From an uncultured Flavobacteriales bacterium (lineage in GTDB: Bacteria > Bacteroidota > Bacteroidia > Flavobacteriales > Weeksellaceae), in contig CALFIE010000010.1 in the NCBI GenBank assembly GCA_937876095.1, positions 47,667 through 111,666 of the forward strand: a stretch of 64,000 bases of DNA. The letters are read 5' to 3'. The notes under the pieces are model-generated. The model was not told where the DNA came from. It was given only the letters and a program-made list of their open reading frames with translations, and did not search any database. Shown piece by piece: positions 16,166-24,771 of this stretch. A program made the translations under genes and the position numbers. The number at the start of each line of letters is the position of its first letter. Position 1 is the stretch's first letter.

Positions 16166-18805
16166 TTACAATGATTTCAGTTTCTCCTCCAATAATGCAA
16201 TTTTTTCTTGTGCATCTTGTAGTTTTTTGCGCTCTACTTCTACCACTTCTGGTTTTGCATTGGCTACAAATTTTTCGTTAGACAATTTCTTCTCTACCGA
16301 AATTAAGAAACCTTTTAAATATTTAATTTCTTCTTCGGTTTTTGCTTTTTCTTCGCCTAAATCTAAATTTTCACTGAAAGGAATGGATATTTCAGTATTT
16401 CCTGCCAAAAAGGTGAAACTTGGCTTATCAGTTTTTTGATTAAAGAAAATTTCTGAAATGTTTGCTAATTTTTCAATCACTTCTTTGTTTTCAAAATTTT
16501 GAACATTGGTAAAAACTTCTACGCTTTCTCTCGGTGAAATTCCTTTGGATTGGCGATAATTTCTAACACCTGAAATCACTTCTTTAGTAAAATCAAATGC
16601 TTCAAGTGTTTTATTATTAAATAGTTCCGCTTTTTTCTGTTGTGCAATTACCAATGCTTCATTTATATTTCTTTCAGAAATATTTTGGTACAATTCTTCG
16701 GATAAAAACGGCATAAAAGGATGCAATAATTTCATTAATTCCTCGAAATAAGCAATGGTTTTATCATACACTTCTTGGGAAATTCCTTCTCCGTAATTTG
16801 GTTTGATTGCCTCTAAATACCACGCACAAAAATCATCCCAAATCAGTTTATACACCAAATGCAACGCATCTGAAATTCTGAATTTTAAGAATTGGTCATC
16901 GATTTCAGCAATGGTTTTCTTTAAGGTATTCCCAAACCAATCTATCGTTTGCAAATCAGCTTTGTTGGCTGGTTTTTCTTCTTTGTTCCACCCTTGAATT
17001 AATCTATAGGCATTCCAAATTTTAGTGGCGAAATTACGACCTTGCAACATGAGATCTTCATCAAAAAGTAAATCGTTTCCTGCAGCAGAACTCAACAAAA
17101 TCCCCACTCTTACAGAATCTGCTCCATATTTTTCTATTAATTCTAAAGGATCAGGTGAATTTCCGAGTGATTTCGACATTTTTCTGCGTTGTTTGTCGCG
17201 CACAATTCCCGTAAAATATACATTTTTGAAAGGAACTTTTTTTCGATATTCAATTCCCGCCATAATCATTCTGGCTACCCAAAAGAAAATAATATCGGGA
17301 CCTGTTACCAAATCTGAAGTCGGGTAGTAATAATTAATGTCTTTATTTTCAGGGTTGAAAAATTCATCATCATTTTCATCAAGTAAACCATCAAATACTG
17401 AAATCGGCCACAACCAAGATGAGAACCACGTGTCGAGAGCGTCTTCGTCTTGTTTTAAGCTAGAAGCTAAAAGCTGGGAGTTGGAAGTTTTTTCTCTTGC
17501 GAGTTTTAATGCTTCTTCCAAATTCTCGGCGACTACGAAATCGTTTTCGCTATCACCATAATAATACGCAGGAATTTGTTGTCCCCACCATAATTGTCGA
17601 GAAATATTCCAATCTCGGATGTTTTCCATCCAATGTTTATAGGTATTTTTGAATTTTTCTGGGTGAAATTTCACCTCATCATTCATCACCACATCAAGAG
17701 CAGGTTTTCCCAATTCAGCCATTTTCAAAAACCATTGCACCGAAACTTTCGGTTCAATTACCGCACCTGTTCTTTCGGAAGTTCCTACTTTATTTACATA
17801 ATCTTCCGCTTTTAGCAAAAGACTTTTTTCTTCTAATTCTTTGGCAATCAATTTTCTTACTTCAAAACGGTCTTTTCCGTTGTAATGAAGTCCGTGTTCG
17901 TTCAGTTTTCCGTCATCATCTAAGGAATCAATCATTGGTAATTGGTGTTTTTTACCAATTTCGTAGTCATTAATATCATGAGCTGGAGTAATTTTTAAAG
18001 CACCAGTTCCGAATTCGATATCTACATAATCGTCTTCAATAATTGGTACTACTCTATTTACAATAGGTACAATGACATTTTTACCTTTCAGATGTGCATA
18101 TTTTTCGTCATTCGGATTTACACAAACCGCAACATCACCAAAAATAGTTTCAGGTCGGGTTGTAGCAACAGAAATAAATTCTTCAGAACCTTCAATTTTA
18201 TATTTTAAAAAATATAATTTACCGTTGAGTTCTTTATAAATCACCTCCTCATCAGAAATATTGGTTTTTGCTTCCGGATCCCAATTTACCATTCGGTATC
18301 CTCTGTAAATCAAACCTTTATTATATAAATCAACAAAAGATTTGATCACTTGCTGAGATAATTTCGGTTCCATCGTGAAACGAGTTCGTTCCCAATCGCA
18401 AGAACAGCCCAATTTTTTGAGTTGCTCCAAAATGGTTCCTCCGTATTTATCGGTCCATTCCCAAGCGTGTTTTAGAAATTCTTCTCTAGAAATTTCAGAT
18501 TTATTAATTCCTTCAGATTTCAGTTTTGCTACCACTTTTGCCTCGGTTGCAATAGAAGCGTGGTCTGTACCAGGAATCCAACATGCGTTGAAACCTTGCA
18601 TTCTGGCTCTACGAACCAAAACATCTTGAATGGTATTATTCAACATATGTCCCATGTGAAGAATTCCTGTAACATTGGGAGGCGGAATTACAACAGTATA
18701 AGGTGGTCTATTGTCTGGTACAGAATGAAAATAGTTGTTCTCTAACCAGTATTGGTACCATTTTTGTTCGGTTTCTTGCGGATTGTATTTATCTGAAATT
18801 TGCAT
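16166..18805 (-). CDS. valS: Valyl-tRNA synthetase
   Basis: Charges tRNA-Val with valine. 879 residues, normal length. The class I HIGH motif is H-M-G-H at 50-53 after P-P-P-N-V-T-G. The KMSKS loop (R-R-K-M-S-K-S-L-G-N-S) lies in the second half, and a C-terminal coiled-coil arm covers about the last 70 residues. The CP1 editing domain is present (T-T-R-P-E-T-I-F-G-D). In the catalytic domain, just before L-K-Q-D-E-D-A-L-D-T-W-F-S-S-W, 11 residues (T-S-N-S-Q-L-L-A-S-S-L) are encoded by a sequence resembling a dispersed intergenic phrase (17457-17488). The frame stays open. Confidence 0.97.
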   Translation of the reverse strand: MQISDKYNPQETEQKWYQYWLENNYFHSVPDNRPPYTVVIPPPNVTGILHMGHMLNNTIQDVLVRRARMQGFNACWIPGTDHASIATEAKVVAKLKSEGINKSEISREEFLKHAWEWTDKYGGTILEQLKKLGCSCDWERTRFTMEPKLSQQVIKSFVDLYNKGLIYRGYRMVNWDPEAKTNISDEEVIYKELNGKLYFLKYKIEGSEEFISVATTRPETIFGDVAVCVNPNDEKYAHLKGKNVIVPIVNRVVPIIEDDYVDIEFGTGALKITPAHDINDYEIGKKHQLPMIDSLDDDGKLNEHGLHYNGKDRFEVRKLIAKELEEKSLLLKAEDYVNKVGTSERTGAVIEPKVSVQWFLKMAELGKPALDVVMNDEVKFHPEKFKNTYKHWMENIRDWNISRQLWWGQQIPAYYYGDSENDFVVAENLEEALKLAREKTSNSQLLASSLKQDEDALDTWFSSWLWPISVFDGLLDENDDEFFNPENKDINYYYPTSDLVTGPDIIFFWVARMIMAGIEYRKKVPFKNVYFTGIVRDKQRRKMSKSLGNSPDPLELIEKYGADSVRVGILLSSAAGNDLLFDEDLMLQGRNFATKIWNAYRLIQGWNKEEKPANKADLQTIDWFGNTLKKTIAEIDDQFLKFRISDALHLVYKLIWDDFCAWYLEAIKPNYGEGISQEVYDKTIAYFEELMKLLHPFMPFLSEELYQNISERNINEALVIAQQKKAELFNNKTLEAFDFTKEVISGVRNYRQSKGISPRESVEVFTNVQNFENKEVIEKLANISEIFFNQKTDKPSFTFLAGNTEISIPFSENLDLGEEKAKTEEEIKYLKGFLISVEKKLSNEKFVANAKPEVVEVERKKLQDAQEKIALLEEKLKSL
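17457..17488. repeat. Intergenic-type phrase embedded in the valS coding sequence
   Basis: AAGCTAGAAGCTAAAAGC followed by TGGGAGTTGGAAGT resembles the GGAAGTTGGAAG phrases found between genes here (6118-6212, 57672-57700). It is read in frame as T-S-N-S-Q-L-L-A-S-S-L at a variable surface position of ValRS. Confidence 0.5.
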
Positions 18806-18892
18806 AAAATTAACTTGAAAATTAAGTTTGGCCTAGGTTTTGCAAAAATAAGTTAAAACGAAAAATATTATCGTATTATTTAAAAAAAAATT

Positions 18893-18900
18893 TAACTTTG
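18893..18900 (+). promoter_or_regulatory. -7 promoter element of the DUF1573 gene
   Basis: TAACTTTG is an exact TAnnTTTG match 37 bp upstream of the ATG at 18938. No clear TTG lies at the -33 position. Confidence 0.6.
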
Positions 18901-18937
18901 TATCTTAATTATTATCAAACTAGAAATTTTAAAAAAA

Positions 18938-19438
18938 ATGAAAAAAATATTTACAACTTTCGCATTGGTTGGTACTGTAGTTTTAGCAGCTGCACAAACC
19001 ATCAGTTTCGACAAAACAACTTGGGATTACGGAACCGTGAAAACAGGTGCAGATGGACACAGAGTTTTTGTAGTAAAAAACACTGGTGACAAACCACTTA
19101 TTTTATCAAATGTAAAAGCATCTTGTGGTTGTACCACACCTGAATTTAGCCAAGCTCCAATTATGCCAGGAAAATCTGCAGAAATAAAAGTTGGTTACAA
19201 TACAGGAATCAATGGTGTTTTCACCAAACAAATAGAAGTTTTTTCTAACGATCCACAAAATAGCAGAACTGTTTTATTCATTAAAGGAACGGTAGATCCT
19301 AAAGCTGCAGAAGCAAAACCTTTGACTGCAGAAGAACAAAAAAAAGCTGCTGAGTTAAAAGCAAAGGAAGAAAAAGCCAAAGCTAAAGAAGCCAAAAAAG
19401 AAGCTAAAAAAGCAAGACACGCTGCAAAAGCTGCTTAA
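18938..19438 (+). CDS. DUF1573 domain secreted protein with Ala/Lys-rich tail
   Basis: 166 residues. A signal peptide ends at about A-A-A-Q (19), followed by a DUF1573 immunoglobulin-like domain (about 25-115) with W-D-Y-G-T-V-K-T-G and the conserved C-G-C-T-T-P segment. The last 45 residues are a highly charged A/K/E helix (repeats of K-A-K-E-A-K-K-E-A-K-K). Exported and common in Bacteroidota, of unknown function. The tail may bind the cell wall, nucleic acid or a membrane (inference). Monocistronic between a good promoter and a good terminator. Confidence 0.88.
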   Translation: MKKIFTTFALVGTVVLAAAQTISFDKTTWDYGTVKTGADGHRVFVVKNTGDKPLILSNVKASCGCTTPEFSQAPIMPGKSAEIKVGYNTGINGVFTKQIEVFSNDPQNSRTVLFIKGTVDPKAAEAKPLTAEEQKKAAELKAKEEKAKAKEAKKEAKKARHAAKAA

Positions 19439-19461
19439 TCAAAAAATAAGTTTTTATAATA

Positions 19462-19500
19462 AAAATAACCGCTTCAAAAAATTGAAGCGGTTATTTTATT
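19462..19500 (+). terminator. Terminator of the DUF1573 gene
   Basis: AAAATAACCGCTTCAA (19462-19477) and TTGAAGCGGTTATTTT (19482-19497) form a perfect 16-bp stem with a 4-nt loop and a T-rich 3' side. A very strong hairpin. Confidence 0.88.
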
Positions 19501-19524
19501 ATTTTTATAGTCTAAAAAATACTT

Positions 19525-20397
19525 ATGGAAAATTTCACTCAAGAATTTTTAATTAAAGAAAATACCAACTTCAAAATAAATGATTTTTCAACTAAATATA
19601 AAGGGGAAATTGAAAAAGATGAAGGTGAAGAATTACTTTTAGAAGAAAAAGAACAGTTACGTAATTTGCAAGAAAAACTCTATGCAGATGGTAGCAAATC
19701 GCTCCTGATTGTAATTCAAGCAATGGATGCTGCCGGAAAAGATAGCTTGATTGAGCATGTTTTCGGTGGTGTAAATCCGCAAGGTTGCGAAGTAACCAGT
19801 TTCAAAGCACCAAATACCAAAGAATATGCTCATGATTTCTTGTGGAGACACGCAGTTGCAATTCCCGAAAAAGGAAAAATTGGGATTTTCAACAGAAGTC
19901 ATTATGAGAGTGTTTTGGTCTGCAAAGTACATCCTGAATACAATTTAAGTGAAAAAGTGTGGAAAAACGTTTCAGATTTCGATGAAAAATTCTGGGAACA
20001 CCGATACGAAAGCATCCGAGATTTTGAAAAAAATTTGAGTAGAAACGGCACCAAAATCATCAAAATTTTCCTCCATGTATCGAAAGACGAACAGAAAAAA
20101 CGCTTTCTTGGCCGAATAGATGAACAAGAAAAAAACTGGAAATTTGCTTTGGGTGATCTGAAAGAACGTGCACTTTGGGACGAATATATGAAAGCCTATG
20201 AAAAAGCCATCAACGAAACTTCAACCGAAAATGCACCTTGGTACGTTTTACCAGCAGATAACACGTGGTTTGCAAGATTGGCTGCAATACAAATCATTAC
20301 AAAAACCATTGAAGAAATGAATTTAAAATTTCCTGTACTTTCTGCAAAAGATGTTGCAGAACTAACAGAAGCAAAAAAACAGCTAGAATCGGAGTAA
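19525..20397 (+). CDS. Polyphosphate kinase 2 family protein
   Basis: 290 residues. PPK2 enzymes transfer phosphate between polyphosphate and nucleotides. The Walker A-like motif M-D-A-A-G-K-D-S is at 67-74, the Walker B-type segment I-F-N-R-S-H-Y-E-S-V at 121-130, and the lid arginines follow (F-L-G-R-I-D-E-Q-E-K-N-W-K-F). Length and motifs fit class I or class III PPK2. Whether it makes ADP from AMP or ATP from ADP is not readable. It sits alone between the DUF1573 terminator and the RNase P RNA gene. Confidence 0.92.
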   Translation: MENFTQEFLIKENTNFKINDFSTKYKGEIEKDEGEELLLEEKEQLRNLQEKLYADGSKSLLIVIQAMDAAGKDSLIEHVFGGVNPQGCEVTSFKAPNTKEYAHDFLWRHAVAIPEKGKIGIFNRSHYESVLVCKVHPEYNLSEKVWKNVSDFDEKFWEHRYESIRDFEKNLSRNGTKIIKIFLHVSKDEQKKRFLGRIDEQEKNWKFALGDLKERALWDEYMKAYEKAINETSTENAPWYVLPADNTWFARLAAIQIITKTIEEMNLKFPVLSAKDVAELTEAKKQLESE

Positions 20398-20400
20398 TTA

Positions 20401-20530
20401 GAATACTTGAATTTTAGAGTAAATGAGTTCCTGATTTTCTGAGTTTTTGATAAAATAGTTGTTTGAGAATTTGATAACTTTTAACTACGAAACTCATAAA
20501 TCATATCTCGAAACTCGTATCTTGAACCCA
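20401..20530. repeat. Dispersed phrase element, GAGTTT-GA-T/AAACTC type
   Basis: The left half has AAATGAGTTCCTGATTTTC then TGAGTTTTTGAT, and the right half AACTACGAAACTCATAAATC then CTCGAAACTCGTATCTTGAA. The arms are loosely complementary. It fills the gap between the PPK2 gene and the 3' end of rnpB, and its words match those at 36692-36957. Confidence 0.45.
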
Positions 20531-20535
20531 AAAAA

Positions 20536-20871
20536 TCCACGAGAAAATCTATAAGCCGGATTCTGTAAATTCGCCGAAACGAAAACGCTTGTTATTTATC
20601 TGCGATTTGTATTACTACAAAACTGGTGCTGTTTACCCCTCGATTTTCGCAGCGAGCAGCTGCTAGTTGCGGATTACTCTGCAACACTCGATATACTTAA
20701 CATTGCATCGCATAGAGTTTACCTGATTTCACTATAAATTAATATACATTCTTTCTGTTGCACTGGTCCTATTCTCGCGAATGAAGGTTGTTAACCTTTA
20801 TGCTGCTCTGTGATGTCCGGACTTTCCTATCCCCAAAAATTTGAGAATCAACAAGCCAATCTTCTCGTGGA
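20536..20871 (-). ncRNA. rnpB: RNase P RNA (bacterial type A)
   Basis: The catalytic RNA that matures tRNA 5' ends. On the minus strand it opens with CCACGAGAAG. It contains the universally conserved GATAGGAAAGTCCGGAC (20812-20830), AGAGCAGCATAAAGGTTAAC, GAGGGGTAAACAG, and ends with ACAGAATCCGGCTTATAGA and TTCTCGTGG. Helix P1 pairs 20537-20545 with 20862-20870. The -7 element TACCTTTG (20875-20882) directly precedes the start, so transcription should begin near 20870. Length of about 336 nt is normal. The exact ends are estimated from P1. Confidence 0.96.
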
Positions 20872-20874
20872 CTG

Positions 20875-20882
20875 CAAAGGTA
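20875..20882 (-). promoter_or_regulatory. -7 promoter element of rnpB
   Basis: The minus strand reads TACCTTTG, matching TAnnTTTG, ending 4 nt before the first base of helix P1. It fixes the 5' end of the RNase P RNA. Confidence 0.65.
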
Positions 20883-20896
20883 CGGAAAATTTTGGG

Positions 20897-20912
20897 TGAT
20901 GGAAGATGGAAG
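20897..20912 (+). repeat. GATGGAAGATGGAAG phrase
   Basis: GTGATGGAAGATGGAAGTAA lies upstream of the rnpB promoter and is the same phrase as at 6118. The following bases to 21097 hold no supported gene. Confidence 0.5.
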
Positions 20913-21131
20913 TAAGAAGATGAAACCTTATAATCCTAATCTTTCTATAAAAATGAATTTAAAGTAGAAACGTCGACTTTGGCGCATTCAGTTAATGATT
21001 AAAAAAAATTCTGCAAAATCGGAAAAATTTGCATAGCAAAGTGTTCAATCTATCAATTCTTTGACAATCTTGGAAAACCTTTGCTAATTGTTATCGTTCA
21101 CTTTTTATTGTATTTATTGTATTTCCATTTG

Positions 21132-21671
21132 TTAGTTCCTAATTCTGAGTCTGTAATTAAGTCTTTTTAGTCTTGTAGTTTCTTGTTTGGCAGTCATAAC
21201 CCAATTTGAAGACGGTTTTCTATATGTTGGTGCAAGAGATTGAAAATAATCCCACGCTTTTTTATTTGCTTTAAATATTTTTTCTAGTTCGGGTGAAAAT
21301 TTCATTTCTTCATTTTCAAAAGCATATATTTTTGATTTGCTTTCACTTCTATTTTTAAAACTTTCAAGTCCTGATTCTTGCATTAAACCTTGTTCAATTA
21401 ATAATTCTACCTTTTTTATATTTACTGCACTCCAAATACTTGTTTTCTTTCTTGGTGTAAAACGAATTTTATAACTGTCTTTGTCAATTGAATGTTTAAC
21501 TCCGTCTATCCAACCAAAACATAAAGCTTGGTCAACAGATTCTGACCAAGTCATTGAAAGTTTACCAGAACCCACTTTGTAAAATCCAACAATAAGTTCT
21601 TTTTCTTTATCATAGTTATTTTCTAACCAAAACCTAAATTCATTTTGTGTCGAGAAAAATATTGGTGTCAT
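21132..21671 (-). CDS. YdeI/OmpD-associated family protein, C-terminus apparently frameshifted
   Basis: 179 residues of the YdeI/OmpD-associated (bacteriocin-protection-like) family: F-R-F-W-L-E-N-N at the N-terminus, W-S-E-S-V-D-Q-A-L-C-F-G-W-I-D-G near 42-57, R-F-T-P-R-K-K-T-S-I-W-S near 69-80, and W-V-M-T-A-K-Q-E-T-T-R-L-K-R-L near 157-171. The frame then ends N-Y-R-L-R-I-R-N. Another frame continues from this point as L-I-T-D-S-E-L-G-T-N-K-W-K-Y and stops at 21098, which resembles the normal family ending. A small deletion, perhaps between TTAAT repeats, or a sequencing error would explain it. Biochemical role of the family is unclear. Confidence 0.8.
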   Translation of the reverse strand: MTPIFFSTQNEFRFWLENNYDKEKELIVGFYKVGSGKLSMTWSESVDQALCFGWIDGVKHSIDKDSYKIRFTPRKKTSIWSAVNIKKVELLIEQGLMQESGLESFKNRSESKSKIYAFENEEMKFSPELEKIFKANKKAWDYFQSLAPTYRKPSSNWVMTAKQETTRLKRLNYRLRIRN

Positions 21672-21684
21672 ATAATCGTCATAT

Positions 21685-21813
21685 TCAATTTATACATTCA
21701 GTCTTACAATGACAGCTAACACAAAGTTTATCGTAATTTGAAAATACTTCAATTCCTTCTAATCGTAATTTTTCAATAAGTTGAATAGGTATATTTTCTA
21801 CTGCAACAATCAT
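21685..21813 (-). CDS. Possible 42-residue Cys-rich small protein
   Basis: From an ATG at 21813 the frame gives M-I-V-A-V-E-N-I-P-I-Q-L-I-E-K-L and ends D-K-L-C-V-S-C-H-C-K-T-E-C-I-N, followed by a stop 13 bp before the YdeI-like start. Four cysteines in C-x2-C-x1-C-x3-C suggest metal or Fe-S binding, but the family is not recognised and the frame could be chance. The same-strand position points to co-transcription with the next gene. Confidence 0.4.
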   Translation of the reverse strand: MIVAVENIPIQLIEKLRLEGIEVFSNYDKLCVSCHCKTECIN

Positions 21814-21962
21814 TATGAAAGACATTCATTTTGTGGTATTTAGAATAACAAATATATGAAATTGTCATCAATCAAAAAATTTAAGATTCATTCGAAGTCT
21901 TTCTGTCATTAAATAAATGAAACCAAGAACTCTTGGTACTTTTCATTAAAAAAATTAACTTC

Positions 21963-22478
21963 GTGAATTCTAATATACATATTTTGGACGCCAAACAAAA
22001 AGAATTTTCCGCATTAATCAAAGATAATCAAGGTTTGATTATTAAGGTTTCTCGGCTGTACACCAATTCTCTGGAAGACGAGCAAGATCTTTTTCAGGAA
22101 ATTGTACTACAATTATGGCGCAGTTTCGATTCTTTCAAAGGACAATCCAAAATTTCCACCTGGATGTACAGAGTCGCGCTGAACACTGCAATCACACTTT
22201 TTAGAAAAAAAACAAAATCTCCACAAACAGATGAATTAATGGACTATCATCATTTCCATTTGTTGGAGGATGAGAATGAAAAACAACAACAAATATCTGT
22301 ACTCTACAAAGTCATCAAAATGCTCCCAAATATAGAAAGAGCAATAGTAATGATGTATTTAGATGATTTAGCCTACAAAGATATTGCCGAAAATTTGGGT
22401 ATTACGGAAGTAAATGCACGCGTGAAAATGAATAGATTAAAAAAAACACTTAAAGAGCTAATGCAAAAACATGGATAA
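21963..22478 (+). CDS. RNA polymerase sigma factor, ECF-like sigma-70
   Basis: 171 residues from a GTG start. Region 2 shows D-E-Q-D-L-F-Q-E-I-V-L-Q-L-W and F-K-G-Q-S-K-I-S-T-W-M-Y-R-V-A-L-N, and region 4 shows Y-L-D-D-L-A-Y-K-D-I-A-E-N-L-G-I-T-E-V-N-A-R-V-K-M-N-R near the C-terminus. It directs polymerase to an unknown set of promoters. A longer reading from TTG at 21933 is possible. The last 8 bases overlap the next gene, so the two products are translationally coupled, as is usual for a sigma factor and its regulator. Confidence 0.9.
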   Translation: MNSNIHILDAKQKEFSALIKDNQGLIIKVSRLYTNSLEDEQDLFQEIVLQLWRSFDSFKGQSKISTWMYRVALNTAITLFRKKTKSPQTDELMDYHHFHLLEDENEKQQQISVLYKVIKMLPNIERAIVMMYLDDLAYKDIAENLGITEVNARVKMNRLKKTLKELMQKHG

Positions 22479-23142
22479 TTTTGACTTAGAAAAGCTAAAA
22501 AAAACTTGGCAAGAGCAAGACGTTCCGCCAAAATACGAGCAAAGTGACATTCTGAAAATGCTCAACAAAAAATCTAGAAATTATGTGAAGTATATTCTCT
22601 GGATTAGCATTATAGAGTTTCTACTTTTTGTAGCGGCAATTATTTACACGATTTTCAAATCACCAGATGATCAATCTATGATACATATTTTAGAAAAATT
22701 GGGCGTAAAAAATAACGATGATATAGAAGCAGATTTGGCACATCTTTTCTTTGGACTTAGAGTGGTAAGTATCGTATTAACTTCTATTTTTGTGTATTTA
22801 TTCTATCAAAATTACACCAAAATCAATGTAGAGTCTAATCTCAAAAAATTTATTTTACAAATTTTGAAATTCAAGAGAACCGTAAATTCATTTATAGTGG
22901 CAAACATTGTACTTTTCATGATATTTATAGGTATTTTGACGGCAGCAACTTTCAGAATTATGTCTGAGCAAAACATACAATTGAACATTCCAACTATGAT
23001 TGGCTTTTTATCAGGAGTGGTAATTACTGCATTTCTCGGTGTACTTCTGTCGCTCATCTATTACCGATTGGTTTACGGAATTATTATGAGGAAATTAGGA
23101 AAAAACCTTACACAATTACAAAAAATTGAATCAGAAGAATAG
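22471..23142 (+). CDS. Four-helix membrane protein coupled to the sigma factor
   Basis: 223 residues: a cytoplasmic N-terminus of about 40 (D-L-E-K-L-K-K-T-W-Q-E-Q), then hydrophobic helices near 41-62, 88-107, 132-155 and 168-190. It lacks the His-Cys zinc motif of classical anti-sigma factors. Its start lies inside the sigma gene (8-nt overlap), and similar sigma plus membrane-protein pairs are common in Flavobacteriia. A role as membrane anti-sigma factor is inferred from context only. Confidence 0.75.
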   Translation: MDNFDLEKLKKTWQEQDVPPKYEQSDILKMLNKKSRNYVKYILWISIIEFLLFVAAIIYTIFKSPDDQSMIHILEKLGVKNNDDIEADLAHLFFGLRVVSIVLTSIFVYLFYQNYTKINVESNLKKFILQILKFKRTVNSFIVANIVLFMIFIGILTAATFRIMSEQNIQLNIPTMIGFLSGVVITAFLGVLLSLIYYRLVYGIIMRKLGKNLTQLQKIESEE

Positions 23143-23170
23143 TATATTTTACTTTTCTCACACCAAAAAA

Positions 23171-24631
23171 CTAGAGTTCTTTTCTTAATCTCGCAACAGG
23201 AATGTTGAGTTGTTCCCTATATTTAGCAATGGTACGTCTAGCAATATTGTAACCGCGATCTTTCAACATATCTACCAATGCATCATCTGTATGAGGTTTT
23301 CGTTTGTCTTCTTGCGAAATAATTTCTTGCAAATGGTTTTTGATTTCTTTAGTAGAAACTTCCTCACCTTCGTCATTAGTCAAAGAATCAGAAAATAAAT
23401 TTTTGAGATATACAATTCCGTTTGGTGTGTCTGCATATTTGCTTTTCACAACCCTAGAAATGGTAGAAATATCAAAACCTGTAATATCTGCAATATCTTT
23501 CAGAATCATTGGTTTGATATTTTTTTCGTCACCTGTCAAAAAATAATCTTTTTGTAGTTTTACAATTGCAGAAATGGTTTGCAAAAGTGTGTTTTGGCGT
23601 TGGTTAATAGCATCTATATACCATTTTGCAGCATCTAATTTTTGTTTAATAAAAAGTGCAGCTTGCTTGTGTTCTGAAGAATTTTTATCGTGAGAATAGG
23701 TTGATAAAATATCTTTGTACTCTTCTGAAACTCGCAAAGTAGGTGCGTTTTTACTGTTGAGTAGTGGAATTATCTGATTGTCTTTTATCTGTATAACAAA
23801 ATCTGGAATAATCTCTTGGTTGATGGTAATGGTTTGCGTTTCAAAATTACCCCCAACTTTTGGTGACAATTTAGAAATCACATCTAATGCTTTTTTCAGA
23901 TCAACCTCATCAATATCATATTTGTGCAAAATTTTGTTGTAATGCTTATTGGTAAGTGCATCAAACTGATGTTTTAAAATATTTCCCGCCAAAATTACCG
24001 ATTTGTCTGGACTTACTTTTTTCTCAATTTGAAGAAGCAAACATTCTCGCAAATCTCTTGCACCAACTCCAGCTGGATCTAGTTTTTGTATGTAATTTTC
24101 GATAATATCATTCACTTTTTCGTGTGTGGTATATATTCCTTGCGAAAAAGCCAAATCATCTACCAATTGTTTTGTTTCTCTACGCAAATAACCATCTTCA
24201 TCTAAATTTCCGATGATGTATTCACAAATTTTCAGATCATCTGGTTCTATAGAACTGAGTCTAATTTGCTCTAAAAGATAATCGTACAAAGATTGACCTT
24301 CTGTAAGTAAGCTCTCATTATCATACTCTTCATCGTCTGCAGAATAGTTGCTTGAAGCTGTTTTGTAGGCAGGCTCATCATCAAAAAGATAATCATTGAC
24401 ATCAAAATCGGTATCTCCTGAAGAATCACCATCATAAGGTTCATCTAGCGATGAGTATTCATCATCTGAACTGCTATCATCTGACACTTTTTCTAGTGCA
24501 GGATTTTCTTCTAATTCGCGTTCTAATTCCTCTTCAAACTCCATTGTATGAAGTTGAATCAACTTCATCAATTGAATTTGCTGAGGTGCCAATTTTTGCC
24601 CTAGTTTGAGTTGTAAGTGTTGTTTAAGCAT
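23171..24631 (-). CDS. rpoN: RNA polymerase sigma-54 factor
   Basis: 486 residues. The activator-interacting region I is at the N-terminus (L-K-L-G-Q-K-L-A-P-Q-Q-I-Q-L-M-K-L-I-Q-L), followed by an acidic region II (about 50-110, many D, E, S), a core-binding domain, and a C-terminal DNA-binding part with the RpoN box A-R-R-T-I-A-K-Y-R at 464-472. It transcribes -24/-12 promoters with AAA+ activators, none of which is encoded here. It is convergent with the sigma/membrane pair and lies downstream of asnS in the same direction. Confidence 0.96.
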   Translation of the reverse strand: MLKQHLQLKLGQKLAPQQIQLMKLIQLHTMEFEEELERELEENPALEKVSDDSSSDDEYSSLDEPYDGDSSGDTDFDVNDYLFDDEPAYKTASSNYSADDEEYDNESLLTEGQSLYDYLLEQIRLSSIEPDDLKICEYIIGNLDEDGYLRRETKQLVDDLAFSQGIYTTHEKVNDIIENYIQKLDPAGVGARDLRECLLLQIEKKVSPDKSVILAGNILKHQFDALTNKHYNKILHKYDIDEVDLKKALDVISKLSPKVGGNFETQTITINQEIIPDFVIQIKDNQIIPLLNSKNAPTLRVSEEYKDILSTYSHDKNSSEHKQAALFIKQKLDAAKWYIDAINQRQNTLLQTISAIVKLQKDYFLTGDEKNIKPMILKDIADITGFDISTISRVVKSKYADTPNGIVYLKNLFSDSLTNDEGEEVSTKEIKNHLQEIISQEDKRKPHTDDALVDMLKDRGYNIARRTIAKYREQLNIPVARLRKEL

Positions 24632-24771
24632 TTTTTGCTAAATATCTTCTTTAGTCTATATTCTATAAATCACTATTACTTTTACACAATAGGTATTATG
24701 ATATAATTCAATTTATTATTCAAAATTTTTGACTAAAAGTACAAAATTATTATCAAAATATAACAATAATT

